Positions 50,304-61,195 of a stretch of 64,000 bases of DNA are shown here, in pieces. The stretch spans positions 1-64,000 of the forward strand of contig JODI01000028.1 in assembly GCA_000720805.1 (NCBI GenBank), written 5' to 3'. This DNA is from Streptomyces violaceoruber (GTDB taxonomy: Bacteria > Actinomycetota > Actinomycetes > Streptomycetales > Streptomycetaceae). Numbering within the stretch: the stretch's first letter is position 1; each line of letters opens with the position of its first letter. A program made the position numbers and the translations under genes. The notes beneath the pieces were generated by a model. That model was not told the origin of the DNA, made no database searches, and saw only the letters and a program-made list of their open reading frames with translations.

Positions 50304-51560
50304 GCCTTCGGCTCCCCTCCGACGCCCTCCTGCTCGGCGTGCGTCTGCGCGGCCCGCAGTTCCTCCAGGTCGTGCCGGTGGGCCCGCGCCTCCAGCCGGT
50401 CGGCCTCCAGCAGTTCGTGCACGGAGTTCACCAGCGTCTCCACATCGACCACTCCCGTGTACTCGCCGCGCCCCCCGGTCACCGCCACCCGCCCCGCGCT
50501 GTCCGTGAGCACCGCCTCCAGCGCGTCCCGCACAGTCGCCTCCCGGGTCACCGTGTCGCTCACCAGCGTCCCGGCGCGCGCCAGCGACCCCTTGGCACGC
50601 ATCAGGTCCCCGCGCCGGAGCCACTTGTAGGGCCGGCCGCGCTTGTCGAGCAGCAGGATCTCGTTGGTGAGGCTGGCGCGGAGCTTGCTGAAGATGTCCT
50701 GGAGGGGGGCGTCGACGGTGACCGTCGGACAGTCGGAGATCTCGACGTCCCGTACGCGGGTGAGGTCGAGCCGCTTGAGCGCGGCGCCCGCGCCCACGAA
50801 CCCGGCCACGAAGTCGTCCGCCGGGTGGGTGAGGATCGCCTCCGGGGTGTCGAACTGGGCGATGTGCGACCGCTCCCGCAGGACCGCGATCCGGTCGCCC
50901 AGCTTGATCGCCTCGTCGAAGTCGTCGGTGGCGAGGACGATCGTCTTGCGCAACCGGTGCTGGAGCCGGACCAACTCGTCCTGGAGGTGGTCCCGGGTGA
51001 CCGGGTCGACCGCGCCGAACGGCTCGTCCATGAGCAGCACCGGGGGATCGGCGGCCAGTGCCCGGGCCATCGCCACCCGTTGCCGCCGGCCGCCGGACAG
51101 CTCGCCGGGATAGCGGCCGCGGAACTCGCCGGGGTCGAGCCCGACGAGGTCGAGCATCTCCTCGACCCGCTCCCGGATCCGCGCCCTCGGCCAGCCGGTC
51201 ATCCTCGGTACGAGGGCGATGTTCTGGGCGACGGTCATGTGCGGGAAGAGACCGGATGCCTGGACGACGTACCCGATCTCGCGGCGCAGCCGGACCGGAT
51301 CCATGTGGGTGACGTCCTCGCCGTTGATCCGGATGCGACCACCGGACGGCTCGATCAACCTGTTGATCATCTTGAGCGTCGTCGACTTGCCGCAGCCCGA
51401 CGGGCCGACGAAGACGACGACCTCGCCCCCCTTGAGCTCCAAGGTGACGTTGTCGACGGCGGGAGCGGCGCTTCCCGGATACCGCTTGGTGAGGTGATCC
51501 AACTCGATGGACGCACCGAACGCGGCCGCACCAGCCGCCCCCGCCGCCGATGCCCCTGCC

Positions 51561-51568
<8 letters not shown>
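50300..51568 (-). CDS. Osmolyte-type ABC ATPase with CBS domains and altered H-loop
   Basis: The 422-residue ATPase has Walker A (VGPSGCGKST), Q-loop YVVQASGLFPHMTV, signature ELSGGRRQRVAMARAL and Walker B LLMDEPFGAVDP, followed by two CBS domains (about 265-390) as in OpuA/ProV. The switch region reads LATDDFDEAIKLGDRIAVL, so the H-loop histidine is Asp at residue 215. Such a change usually cripples hydrolysis, although related OpuC ATPases can carry it, so function is uncertain. The GTG at 51568 overlaps the next gene's stop by eight bases. Confidence 0.9.
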
Positions 51569-53989
<2,421 letters not shown>

Positions 53990-55408
53990 TCACCCCTTCG
54001 CGTCCATCGCCGGCACGTCCGCCACGGACGGCTCGCCCAGCTCCGCCAGCGCAGCCCGGGCCGTCCGCGCGTGCACCGGGGAGAAGTACGGGTTGATCCG
54101 CAGCGCCTCCTGCAGATGCCTGCGGGCCGGCCCGTACCGCTGCAGCCCCCGCTCGATCATGCCCCGGTGGTAGGCGTACGGAGCACTCCGTACGCCGCCT
54201 CCCTTCGCCTGGTCCGTCGCCACCGTCGCGAACCGCAGCGCCTCCTCGTCCCGCCCCGCCCGGTGCAGCGCCCACCCCAGCGCGTCGGCCACGGCGATCC
54301 CCGGCTGCCGGTCCCACTCGGCCCGCAGCCGCCGTACGGCGACGGACGCATCCCCGTGGTCCGCCTCGAACTGCCCGAGCACCAGCTCCTCGTCCGCTCC
54401 GCCCTCGGCGGCGACGCGCACCCGCGCCCGCAGCAGGTCGTACCGCACCCGGGCGGCCTGTCCGAACCCCAGCGACTCGTACAACTCGCCCAGCTCCAGC
54501 GCGTACTGCGGACACGGCTGCTCGGCGAGCGCGACCCGGTAGGCGTTCAGCGCCTCCGTCGTCCGGCCCAGCGCCGCCAGCACCCGGCCCTGCCCGGCCT
54601 GCGCGGCCCGCTGGTCGGGATCGAGCCGCACCGCCTCCCGGAAGTACCGCAGCGCGTCCTCCCGCTCGCCGCGCTCCCAGGCCAGCTGCCCGGACCGCTC
54701 CAGATAGGCCGCCCGCTCGGCCGGCGCCCGGGCTCCCGCCGCCGCGTCGGACAACGCGGCCGCCGCGTCCTCCCGCCGGCCCCGGTCCCGGTAGACGGCC
54801 GCGGCCCGCGCCAGCACGTCCGGCCCGGAGCGCAGTTTCATCAGCCGGTCCAGCGCGTCGCCGGCCGCCTGCTGGTCGCCGAGGCCGGTGTAGGCGTCGA
54901 TCAGCAGCGGATACGTCGTCCAGCGCCGGGGCCGCGCCGCCCGGGCCGCCTCCGCCCAGGCCTTCGCCGCCCGGAAGTCCCGGCGCGCGTTCGCCAGGGC
55001 CGCCAGCCCGCCGAGCGCCTCCGCGTTCCCCTTCCCGCGCACCTTCAACGACGTACGCAGCGCGGCCTCGGCCCTCGGGTAGTAGGCGGGGTCCGCCGCC
55101 CGCCGCCCCTGCTCCACATAGGCCGTCCCCAGCACCGCCCACGACCCGGAGTCCTCGGGGTGCGCCCGCACCCGGGCCTCACGCTCACCGATCAACGCCG
55201 CCAGACCGGGCAGGGCGGCCGGCACCCCGGCGACGACCGCCCTGTGCGCCTGCGCCCCCGGTGCCGGAGCGGGCGCCCGGGTATGGGTCCGCTCCGGGGG
55301 CAGCAGCATCAGCGCCCCGCCGAGCACGGCACACCCGGCGACCGAGGCGATCAGCAGCCGTCCGCCGGCGCCCCGGACCGGCGCGGGAGCCTCCTCGTCG
55401 TTCTCCAT
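53990..55408 (-). CDS. TPR-repeat protein with N-terminal membrane anchor
   Basis: The 472-residue protein has one membrane helix (LLIASVAGCAVLGGALMLLP, about residues 18-37) and then at least eight tetratricopeptide-like repeats (for example WAVLGTAYVEQGRRAADPAY and LAWERGEREDALRYFREAVR). It probably scaffolds protein interactions outside the membrane. The ATG at 55408 follows GCGCC without a strong ribosome site. It converges with hpd and diverges from the FAD-linked oxidase gene. Confidence 0.85.
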   Translation of the reverse strand: MENDEEAPAPVRGAGGRLLIASVAGCAVLGGALMLLPPERTHTRAPAPAPGAQAHRAVVAGVPAALPGLAALIGEREARVRAHPEDSGSWAVLGTAYVEQGRRAADPAYYPRAEAALRTSLKVRGKGNAEALGGLAALANARRDFRAAKAWAEAARAARPRRWTTYPLLIDAYTGLGDQQAAGDALDRLMKLRSGPDVLARAAAVYRDRGRREDAAAALSDAAAGARAPAERAAYLERSGQLAWERGEREDALRYFREAVRLDPDQRAAQAGQGRVLAALGRTTEALNAYRVALAEQPCPQYALELGELYESLGFGQAARVRYDLLRARVRVAAEGGADEELVLGQFEADHGDASVAVRRLRAEWDRQPGIAVADALGWALHRAGRDEEALRFATVATDQAKGGGVRSAPYAYHRGMIERGLQRYGPARRHLQEALRINPYFSPVHARTARAALAELGEPSVADVPAMDAKG

Positions 55409-55506
55409 GGCGCTCACTGTGCGGCAGCACGACGAGCGCATAACGGCTTGGCGCAGCTGCCGCAATCGGGGTTCACACCGATGGCCCCCGGTGCGAACCT
55501 GTGATC

Positions 55507-56916
55507 ATGAGCCGTATCGAAGCGCCCCGCGACGAAGACACAGCAGCGACCGGCACCCTCCTCGGCCGCCTGCGGGGCGGTCTGCCGGCTGACGCCGTCC
55601 TCACCGACCCGGACGTCACGGCCTCCTACGCCAACGACATGGCGAGCTTCTGCCCGGCCGGCACCCCGGCGGTGGTCGTGCTGCCGCGCACCGTCGAACA
55701 GGTCCAGCACGTCATGCGCACCGCCACCGAGCTGCGCGTCCCGGTGGTCCCGCAGGGCGCCCGCACGGGCCTGTCGGGCGCGGCCAACGCCTCCGACGGC
55801 TGCATCGTGCTGTCCCTGATCAAGATGGACCGGATCCTGGAGATCAACCCGGTCGACCGCATCGCCGTCGTCGAACCGGGCGTCATCAACGCGACCCTCT
55901 CCCGAGCGGTCGGCGAACACGGCCTCTGCTACCCGCCGGACCCCTCCAGCTGGGAGATGTGCACCATCGGCGGCAACATCGGCACCGCGTCCGGCGGCCT
56001 GTGCTGCGTGAAGTACGGGGTGACGGCCGAGTACGTCCTCGGCCTCGACGTCGTCCTGGCCGACGGGCGGCTGATGTCCACCGGCCGCCGTACGGCGAAG
56101 GGCGTCGCCGGATACGACCTCACCCGCCTCTTCGTCGGCTCCGAGGGCTCGCTCGGCATCGTCGTCAAGGCGACCCTGGCCCTCAGGCCCCAGCCGCCCG
56201 AGCAGCTGGTGCTGGCGGCCGAGTTCCCGTCCGGGGCCGCCGCCTGCGACGCCGTGTGCCGGATCATGGCGGGCGGACACGTGCCGTCCCTCCTCGAACT
56301 GATGGACCGTACGACGGTGAAGGCCGTCAACGACCTCGCGCACATGGGACTCCCGGAGAGCACGGAAGCCCTGCTGCTGGCCGCCTTCGACACCGCCGAC
56401 CCGGCCGCCGACCTCGCCGCCCTCGGCGCGCTGTGCGAGGCCGCCGGCGCCACCCAGGTCGTCCCGGCCGACGACGCGGCCGAGTCCGAACTGCTCCTCC
56501 AGGCACGACGTCTGTCCCTCACGGCGCTCGACGCGGTCAAGGGCACCACGATGATCGACGACGTGTGCGTGCCCCGCTCCAAGCTCGCCGAGATGCTCGA
56601 AGGAACCGAGCGGATCGCCGAAAAATACCAGCTCACCATCGGTGTCGTCGCCCACGCCGGCGACGGCAACACCCATCCCACCGTCTGCTTCGACGCGTCG
56701 GACCCCGACGAGTCCCGGCGCGCCCGTGAGTCCTTCGACGAGATCATGGCGCTCGGCCTGGAACTCGGCGGCACGATCACCGGGGAGCACGGCGTGGGCG
56801 TCCTGAAGAAGGAGTGGCTGGCGCGCGAGATCGGGCCGGTCGGGGTGGAGATGCAGCAGCAGATCAAACAGGTATTCGACCCGCTGGGCATCCTCAACCC
56901 CGGCAAGCTCTTCTGA
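55507..56916 (+). CDS. FAD-linked oxidase of the glycolate/D-lactate oxidase (GlcD) family
   Basis: The 469-residue flavoprotein has a PCMH-type FAD domain (VVVLPRTVEQVQHVM, VVPQGARTGLSGAANASDGC, IGGNIGTASGGLCCVKYGVT) and the C-terminal cap with HAGDGNTHPTVCFDASDPDE, TGEHGVGVLKKEWL and ILNPGKLF. It would oxidise a 2-hydroxy acid such as glycolate or D-lactate. The ATG at 55507 has no ribosome site; a GTG two codons earlier (55501) may be the real start. A 16-bp repeat follows the stop. Confidence 0.9.
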   Translation: MSRIEAPRDEDTAATGTLLGRLRGGLPADAVLTDPDVTASYANDMASFCPAGTPAVVVLPRTVEQVQHVMRTATELRVPVVPQGARTGLSGAANASDGCIVLSLIKMDRILEINPVDRIAVVEPGVINATLSRAVGEHGLCYPPDPSSWEMCTIGGNIGTASGGLCCVKYGVTAEYVLGLDVVLADGRLMSTGRRTAKGVAGYDLTRLFVGSEGSLGIVVKATLALRPQPPEQLVLAAEFPSGAAACDAVCRIMAGGHVPSLLELMDRTTVKAVNDLAHMGLPESTEALLLAAFDTADPAADLAALGALCEAAGATQVVPADDAAESELLLQARRLSLTALDAVKGTTMIDDVCVPRSKLAEMLEGTERIAEKYQLTIGVVAHAGDGNTHPTVCFDASDPDESRRARESFDEIMALGLELGGTITGEHGVGVLKKEWLAREIGPVGVEMQQQIKQVFDPLGILNPGKLF

Positions 56917-56927
56917 ATCCCGGTTCC

Positions 56928-56983
56928 GAACCCGCGTGGTGCTGAACCCGCGTGGTGCTGAACCCGCGTGGTGCTGAACCCGC
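56928..56983. repeat. 16-bp tandem repeat, three and a half copies
   Basis: GAACCCGCGTGGTGCT repeats exactly three times and is followed by a half unit. It occupies the gap between the convergent oxidase and ssgG genes, ending 12 bases before the ssgG stop. Confidence 0.93.
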
Positions 56984-56995
56984 CCTCCGGCAGGG

Positions 56996-57409
56996 TCACC
57001 GGGCGAGCAATTGATCGAGCGCGTCGCCGATGCCTATCTGCTCGCCCTCGGTCCCCGGGGGCACCGCCCGCAACGTGCGCTCCAGCCAGGCGGACACCTG
57101 GGCGGCGGGGGCCTCCAGGAGGGCGTCCCCGGCAGGTGAACTCAGCGCCATCAGCACGACACCGCGGCCGTCCACCTTGGCCGGCCACGCCCGCACGTCC
57201 CCGTCCCCGCACGCCCGGAACACCCCCTCCACCAGCAGTTCGCGGGCGAACGTCCAGTTCACCGGGTGGTCGGAGGTGATGTGGAAGGTGACGTGCACGG
57301 CGTACGGGTCGTCGGAGCGGTAGCTCAGCCGGGCCGGGACCGGGAAGCTGCGCTCCGGGGACAGGATGAGTCTGAGCTCCAGTTCGCGCTCGACAACGGT
57401 GTGGTGCAT
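56996..57409 (-). CDS. ssgG: SsgA-like sporulation/cell-division protein, SsgG type
   Basis: The 137-residue protein is an SsgA-like protein: RLILSPERSFPVPARLSYRS, DPYAVHVTFHI, VNWTFARELLVEGVFRACGD and DVRAWP. This family is restricted to sporulating actinomycetes and controls septum placement and spore-wall formation. In S. coelicolor, SsgG helps position sporulation septa. The assignment to SsgG rests on the neighbourhood (next to the FAD-linked oxidase and RDD genes). The ATG at 57409 follows GAGAGGA; the longer upstream frame is not coding. Confidence 0.88.
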   Translation of the reverse strand: MHHTVVERELELRLILSPERSFPVPARLSYRSDDPYAVHVTFHITSDHPVNWTFARELLVEGVFRACGDGDVRAWPAKVDGRGVVLMALSSPAGDALLEAPAAQVSAWLERTLRAVPPGTEGEQIGIGDALDQLLAR

Positions 57410-57681
57410 GGCGGGGGTCCTCTCTCGCGCCGTCTCGGACCACGGGCCGGCCCGTCGTGGCGGGTCCGGCCTGGGTCCGTGGTGGTTCCGTGGTGGTTCC
57501 GTACGAGGGAGAGGGGGAGAGGGCGCGAGCATTACGCGGGTTCGGCGAATCTTTTTCCGGCAGGGCGTCGGCGGGCCCTTCTCAAAAGTGTGGGTCCGGC
57601 GGGACTGGCGGTGGGGGTTGCGTCGGTCTGATAGATGTGGAGGCCCTCATTTGGCCCCCGAGCAGATTCCGGACGACGGAC

Positions 57682-59598
57682 ATGAGCGCCCCAACCCCGG
57701 CCCCCGGTGATGACAGGCCCCGCGAAGGGTTTTACCCGGACCCGTCCATTCCTGGATATGTCCGGTACTGGAACGGTGCCGCCTGGGTACCGGGCACCAG
57801 CCGACCGGCCCCGACGGACGGCGAACCGCTCGCCCCACCGTCCGACGACGGCCCGGCAGGCGGGACCACCCCGGCCGCCCAGGCTGCCTCTGCGGCCCCG
57901 GCGGCCTCGGTGGAGGAGACGGGCCCGTACTTCTTCGACGAGGACCCGGTCGACGGACCCGGTCCGTCCGGCGGGTCCGGCGGGGCTGCCCCGTCCTCGC
58001 GCACGGCCGCCCAGCACGGTGGCCCTCCCGCCCCCGCGACCGGCTGGGGCGCCGACCGCTCCCACCAGTCGGGCTTCGGAGGGGACCAGGACCGCCGGGT
58101 GTCGTGGGGGGCGCCCCAGGGTGCCCAGCCGGGAGGCCCCCAAGGTGGGCGGGAGGGGGCTGATCCGCGGGTTCCGCGGGCGGCGGGGGCCGGCGACGGG
58201 CCGTCCCAGCCCGACGGTCGTTCCGCCCGTACGGACGGCACCGCGATGATCCCTCCCGCCGAGCCGGACGATGCCGACGCGGGCAACACGTTCATCTTCC
58301 GCAGGCCCACGGCCGGACGCGGGGGAGCGGCGGCCGGCGCCGGAGCTCCCGGTGTCCCGGGTCCCGGTGGCCCCCCTGCCGACGAGGGCACGGTGACCTT
58401 CCGCGCGCTTTCCCCGCGCACGGCCCAGCAGAATCGGGCGGCCGGGGCGCACCAGGGGAGCACGGGCACACCGGGCCCCGGATCCGCCCAGTCCGCGTCC
58501 GGCGCGGCGCCCGGAGCGTTCGGCGCCCAGTTCTCCGGGGGCGGCGGTACGGGTACGGGAGGTCCGGCAGGGGCGGCCGGGGGAGCCGGTGGGTCCGGAA
58601 CGCCCGGTTCCGCCGACCCACGGGCACCCCACGCCACCGGCCACCCCGGCACCGGCGCCCAAGCCGCGTCCCCGGGCGCCTCCGCGTACTCCGGCACGCC
58701 CGGCACTCCCGCGGTCCCCGGCACCCAGGAAGCCCCCGGCTTCGGTGCCGGAAAGGCCGCGGCCGCCCGGGCCGCCGCAGCGCAGCCCCAGGCGGGCACC
58801 GGAGCCGGGGCAGCCGCCCAGGCCCCCTCGGCGCCCCCCGCCGCCCTCTCCGGCCCGCAGGCGACCCCTGCGGCCGGCCCGAGCGTGCCCCACCAGTCCG
58901 GCGGTCCTCAGCCGACCGGCCCCCGGCCCAGCTCAGGCACCCCCGCCTCCGCCCCCATGACCTCCGCCCCCATGGCACCCGGCGCCGGTGGCGGCCAGCC
59001 CTCCTGGGCGCAGCAGGTGCACCGGCTGGCAGGGGCGGACGACGGCGAGCAGCCGGTCCCGCCCTGGAAGCCGCCCGTCGACGACATCTTCCAGGCGGCC
59101 GCGCGGCGTCAGGCGTCGGCCCGTCCCGCGGGGCTCGGCAAGCGACTGGGCGCCCGGCTCGTCGACACGGTGGTGCTCGCGGGTGTCACCGCCGTGGCCG
59201 CCGTACCGCTCGGCACCAAGGCGATCGACCACGTCAACGAGAAGATCGACGCGGCCAAGCTGTCCGGTGAGACCGTCACGGTGTGGCTCCTCGACGGCAC
59301 GACGTCGACGTATCTCGGCATCGTGCTGGCCGTCCTCCTCGTCTTCGGCGCTCTTTACGAGGCGCTGCCCACCGCCAGGTGGGGCCGCACCCTCGGCAAG
59401 AAGATGTTCGGGCTGGACGTGCGGGACATCGAGGGCCACGAGGCCCCGTCCTTCGGCGCGGCGCTGCGCCGCTGGCTGGTCTACAGCGTGCCCGGACTGC
59501 TCGTCGTGGGAGTCGTGGGCGTCCTGTGGTGCCTGATCGACCGGCCGTGGCACCAGTGCTGGCACGACAAGGCCGCACATACGTTCGTCGCCGGCTGA
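57682..59598 (+). CDS. RDD membrane protein with DUF2510 head and long disordered linker
   Basis: The 638-residue protein opens with a DUF2510 domain (EGFYPDPSIPGYVRYWNGAA). It continues through about 430 residues of Gly/Ala/Pro/Ser-rich linker and ends with an RDD domain of three helices (LGKRLGARLVDTVVLAGVTA, then RTLGKKMFGLDVRD). The RDD part probably embeds it in the membrane, with the head in the cytoplasm. The role is unknown. The ATG at 57682 is the first with coding-like sequence downstream. A second RDD gene follows, suggesting a pair. Confidence 0.87.
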   Translation: MSAPTPAPGDDRPREGFYPDPSIPGYVRYWNGAAWVPGTSRPAPTDGEPLAPPSDDGPAGGTTPAAQAASAAPAASVEETGPYFFDEDPVDGPGPSGGSGGAAPSSRTAAQHGGPPAPATGWGADRSHQSGFGGDQDRRVSWGAPQGAQPGGPQGGREGADPRVPRAAGAGDGPSQPDGRSARTDGTAMIPPAEPDDADAGNTFIFRRPTAGRGGAAAGAGAPGVPGPGGPPADEGTVTFRALSPRTAQQNRAAGAHQGSTGTPGPGSAQSASGAAPGAFGAQFSGGGGTGTGGPAGAAGGAGGSGTPGSADPRAPHATGHPGTGAQAASPGASAYSGTPGTPAVPGTQEAPGFGAGKAAAARAAAAQPQAGTGAGAAAQAPSAPPAALSGPQATPAAGPSVPHQSGGPQPTGPRPSSGTPASAPMTSAPMAPGAGGGQPSWAQQVHRLAGADDGEQPVPPWKPPVDDIFQAAARRQASARPAGLGKRLGARLVDTVVLAGVTAVAAVPLGTKAIDHVNEKIDAAKLSGETVTVWLLDGTTSTYLGIVLAVLLVFGALYEALPTARWGRTLGKKMFGLDVRDIEGHEAPSFGAALRRWLVYSVPGLLVVGVVGVLWCLIDRPWHQCWHDKAAHTFVAG

Positions 59599-59689
59599 CC
59601 GGATCCACGGCACAAGCGCCGGAGGATCCGGTACTCCGGACGGCCGCTCGCCGGATGCGAAGCCGGAGGGTTCGCGGTCGACTCGGGCC

Positions 59690-60391
59690 ATGAGCACCGA
59701 ACCTCCCGGCTCCGGTCAGCCGCCGGAAGACGACCCGTTCAGGAAGCAGCCCCCGCCTGACGAGGGCTCCGGTTCGCCGTACGACGCCCAGCCCCCGTAC
59801 GGCAGCGGGGCCCAGCCTCCGCCGGGCGGTGATCCCTACGGGTCCGGCGGTCGTCAAGGGGGCGACCCTTACGGTTCCGGCGGTCCTCAGGGCGGTGATC
59901 CCTACGGGTCCGGCGGCCACTACCCCGGCGATCCGCTGGCCGGCATGCCGCCGCTGGCCCCGAGCGGCAAGCGCACCCTCGCCCGGATCATCGACATGAT
60001 CATGGTCGGCATCGTGGTCTGGCTGCTCACCCTGGCCTTCAACGTGCACGAGTACAGCATCGACGACAACAACATCGAGTTCGGCAAGTCGTTCGGGCAG
60101 TCGTTGATCGCCGCCGTGCTCTACATCGCCTACGACACCGTCATGATCAGCAGGACGGGCCAGACCCTCGGCAAGAAGTGGCTGGGGATGCGGGTCGCCG
60201 GCCTCGACGACGGCTCCACGCCCTCCGTACAGACCACGCTGATCCGCTCGGCGGTGCTGTGGATCCCGTTCGCGTTCTGCTGCGCCTGCATCTGGACCGC
60301 GATCTCGGGCGGCTGGAGCTACTTCGACAAGCCCTACAAGCAGGGCCTGCACGACAAGGCGGCCAAGACGGTCGTCGTCAGCACCGACTGA
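59690..60391 (+). CDS. RDD membrane protein with GGDPYGSGG repeats
   Basis: The 233-residue protein has a Pro/Gly-rich N-terminus with three GGDPYGSGG repeats, then an RDD domain: KRTLARIIDMIMVGIVVWLL, QTLGKKWLGMRVAG and a long final hydrophobic segment (LWIPFAFCCACIWTAISG). It is 91 bases downstream of the first RDD gene and probably partly co-expressed. Function is unknown. Confidence 0.88.
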   Translation: MSTEPPGSGQPPEDDPFRKQPPPDEGSGSPYDAQPPYGSGAQPPPGGDPYGSGGRQGGDPYGSGGPQGGDPYGSGGHYPGDPLAGMPPLAPSGKRTLARIIDMIMVGIVVWLLTLAFNVHEYSIDDNNIEFGKSFGQSLIAAVLYIAYDTVMISRTGQTLGKKWLGMRVAGLDDGSTPSVQTTLIRSAVLWIPFAFCCACIWTAISGGWSYFDKPYKQGLHDKAAKTVVVSTD

Positions 60392-60429
60392 CCGCCTCGG
60401 TACGTCCTCGGTGCGCTCTCAGCCGTCGG

Positions 60430-60762
60430 TCAGGAAGCAGCGCGCTCGTGCACCGGACGCTCGGACGCCGCCGCGGCGATCGAGGCCGTCGCCGACGCGG
60501 TCTCCGGCTGCGTCTGCGGGGTCTGCGTCTGCGCGGTCTGCGTCGCGGGCCGGTTCACCGCGACCACGCGGGACCTGGGCATCGGGATCGTCATGGCGAC
60601 CAGCAGACCGAGGGCGAGTGCCGCGAGGGCGATGATCACGATCCCCACGCCCGAACTCGTCTCTGACAGCAGCAGCATGGCGAGCGTCGAGCAGATCACG
60701 GTGCACGAACCGTAGGCGAGCTGTGCGGCCGTCGGGCGAGGCGTGACAGTCGGACGAGGCAT
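60430..60762 (-). CDS. Small two-helix membrane protein
   Basis: The 110-residue protein has a Pro/Thr-rich head, two hydrophobic helices (TVICSTLAMLLLSETSSG and VGIVIIALAALALGLLVAM) and a Thr/Gln/Ala-rich hydrophilic tail. GAGGA precedes the ATG at 60762. No family is recognised. It converges with the RDD genes and diverges from the M6 protease. Confidence 0.8.
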   Translation of the reverse strand: MPRPTVTPRPTAAQLAYGSCTVICSTLAMLLLSETSSGVGIVIIALAALALGLLVAMTIPMPRSRVVAVNRPATQTAQTQTPQTQPETASATASIAAAASERPVHERAAS

Positions 60763-61195
60763 GGCAATCGTGTCCTCGGAAGTGGGGGTCCACGGGGGCG
60801 TCGGCCTGGCTTTCCGCCGATTTCAGGGCGTTCCGCCAATCGACTCTAATCGCCTGCATGCCCGAGCGGAACGACAGGTAAGCGTGACCTGACCAACAGG
60901 GCCGGAGCACAGGGGGCGCACGGGTTCATGGCGTCCAGCAAGTGGACAGAACCGCGCGCCCGTTCGAGAGGGGCGTCGTCGCCCTCCGTGAGCACGCGCG
61001 CGGTGGCCCGGCGTTCGCAAAGCGGACGCCAACTTCGCATAGTGCAATTGACCTGCTCAAGTCAAGGTCTGTCTTTTCTTCCCAACCTCTAGTCAAATGT
61101 CGTCACTTGACTACACGCGTTGAACAGCGCGCGCGGACCCACCAGGCCCAGGACCCCCCTCCTTCCGCGCGCCCGGACGCGGGGGAGGAACTCAA
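60763..61195. other. Divergent regulatory interval before the M6 protease
   Basis: About 430 bases carry no supported gene. The right part has relatively low GC and contains TTGAC/GTCAA dyads (61048-61112) described separately. The left part holds the leader of the small membrane protein. Confidence 0.65.
61048..61112 (+). promoter_or_regulatory. Two TTGAC/GTCAA dyads upstream of the M6 protease
   Basis: TTGAC-8-GTCAA (61048-61065) and AGTCAA-10-TTGACT (61091-61112) give four copies of the same pentamer in opposite orientations. TTGAC could serve as a -35, so the dyads may be operator and promoter at once. Extracellular proteases of this type are under developmental control in Streptomyces; which factor binds here is unknown. 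Confidence 0.5.
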
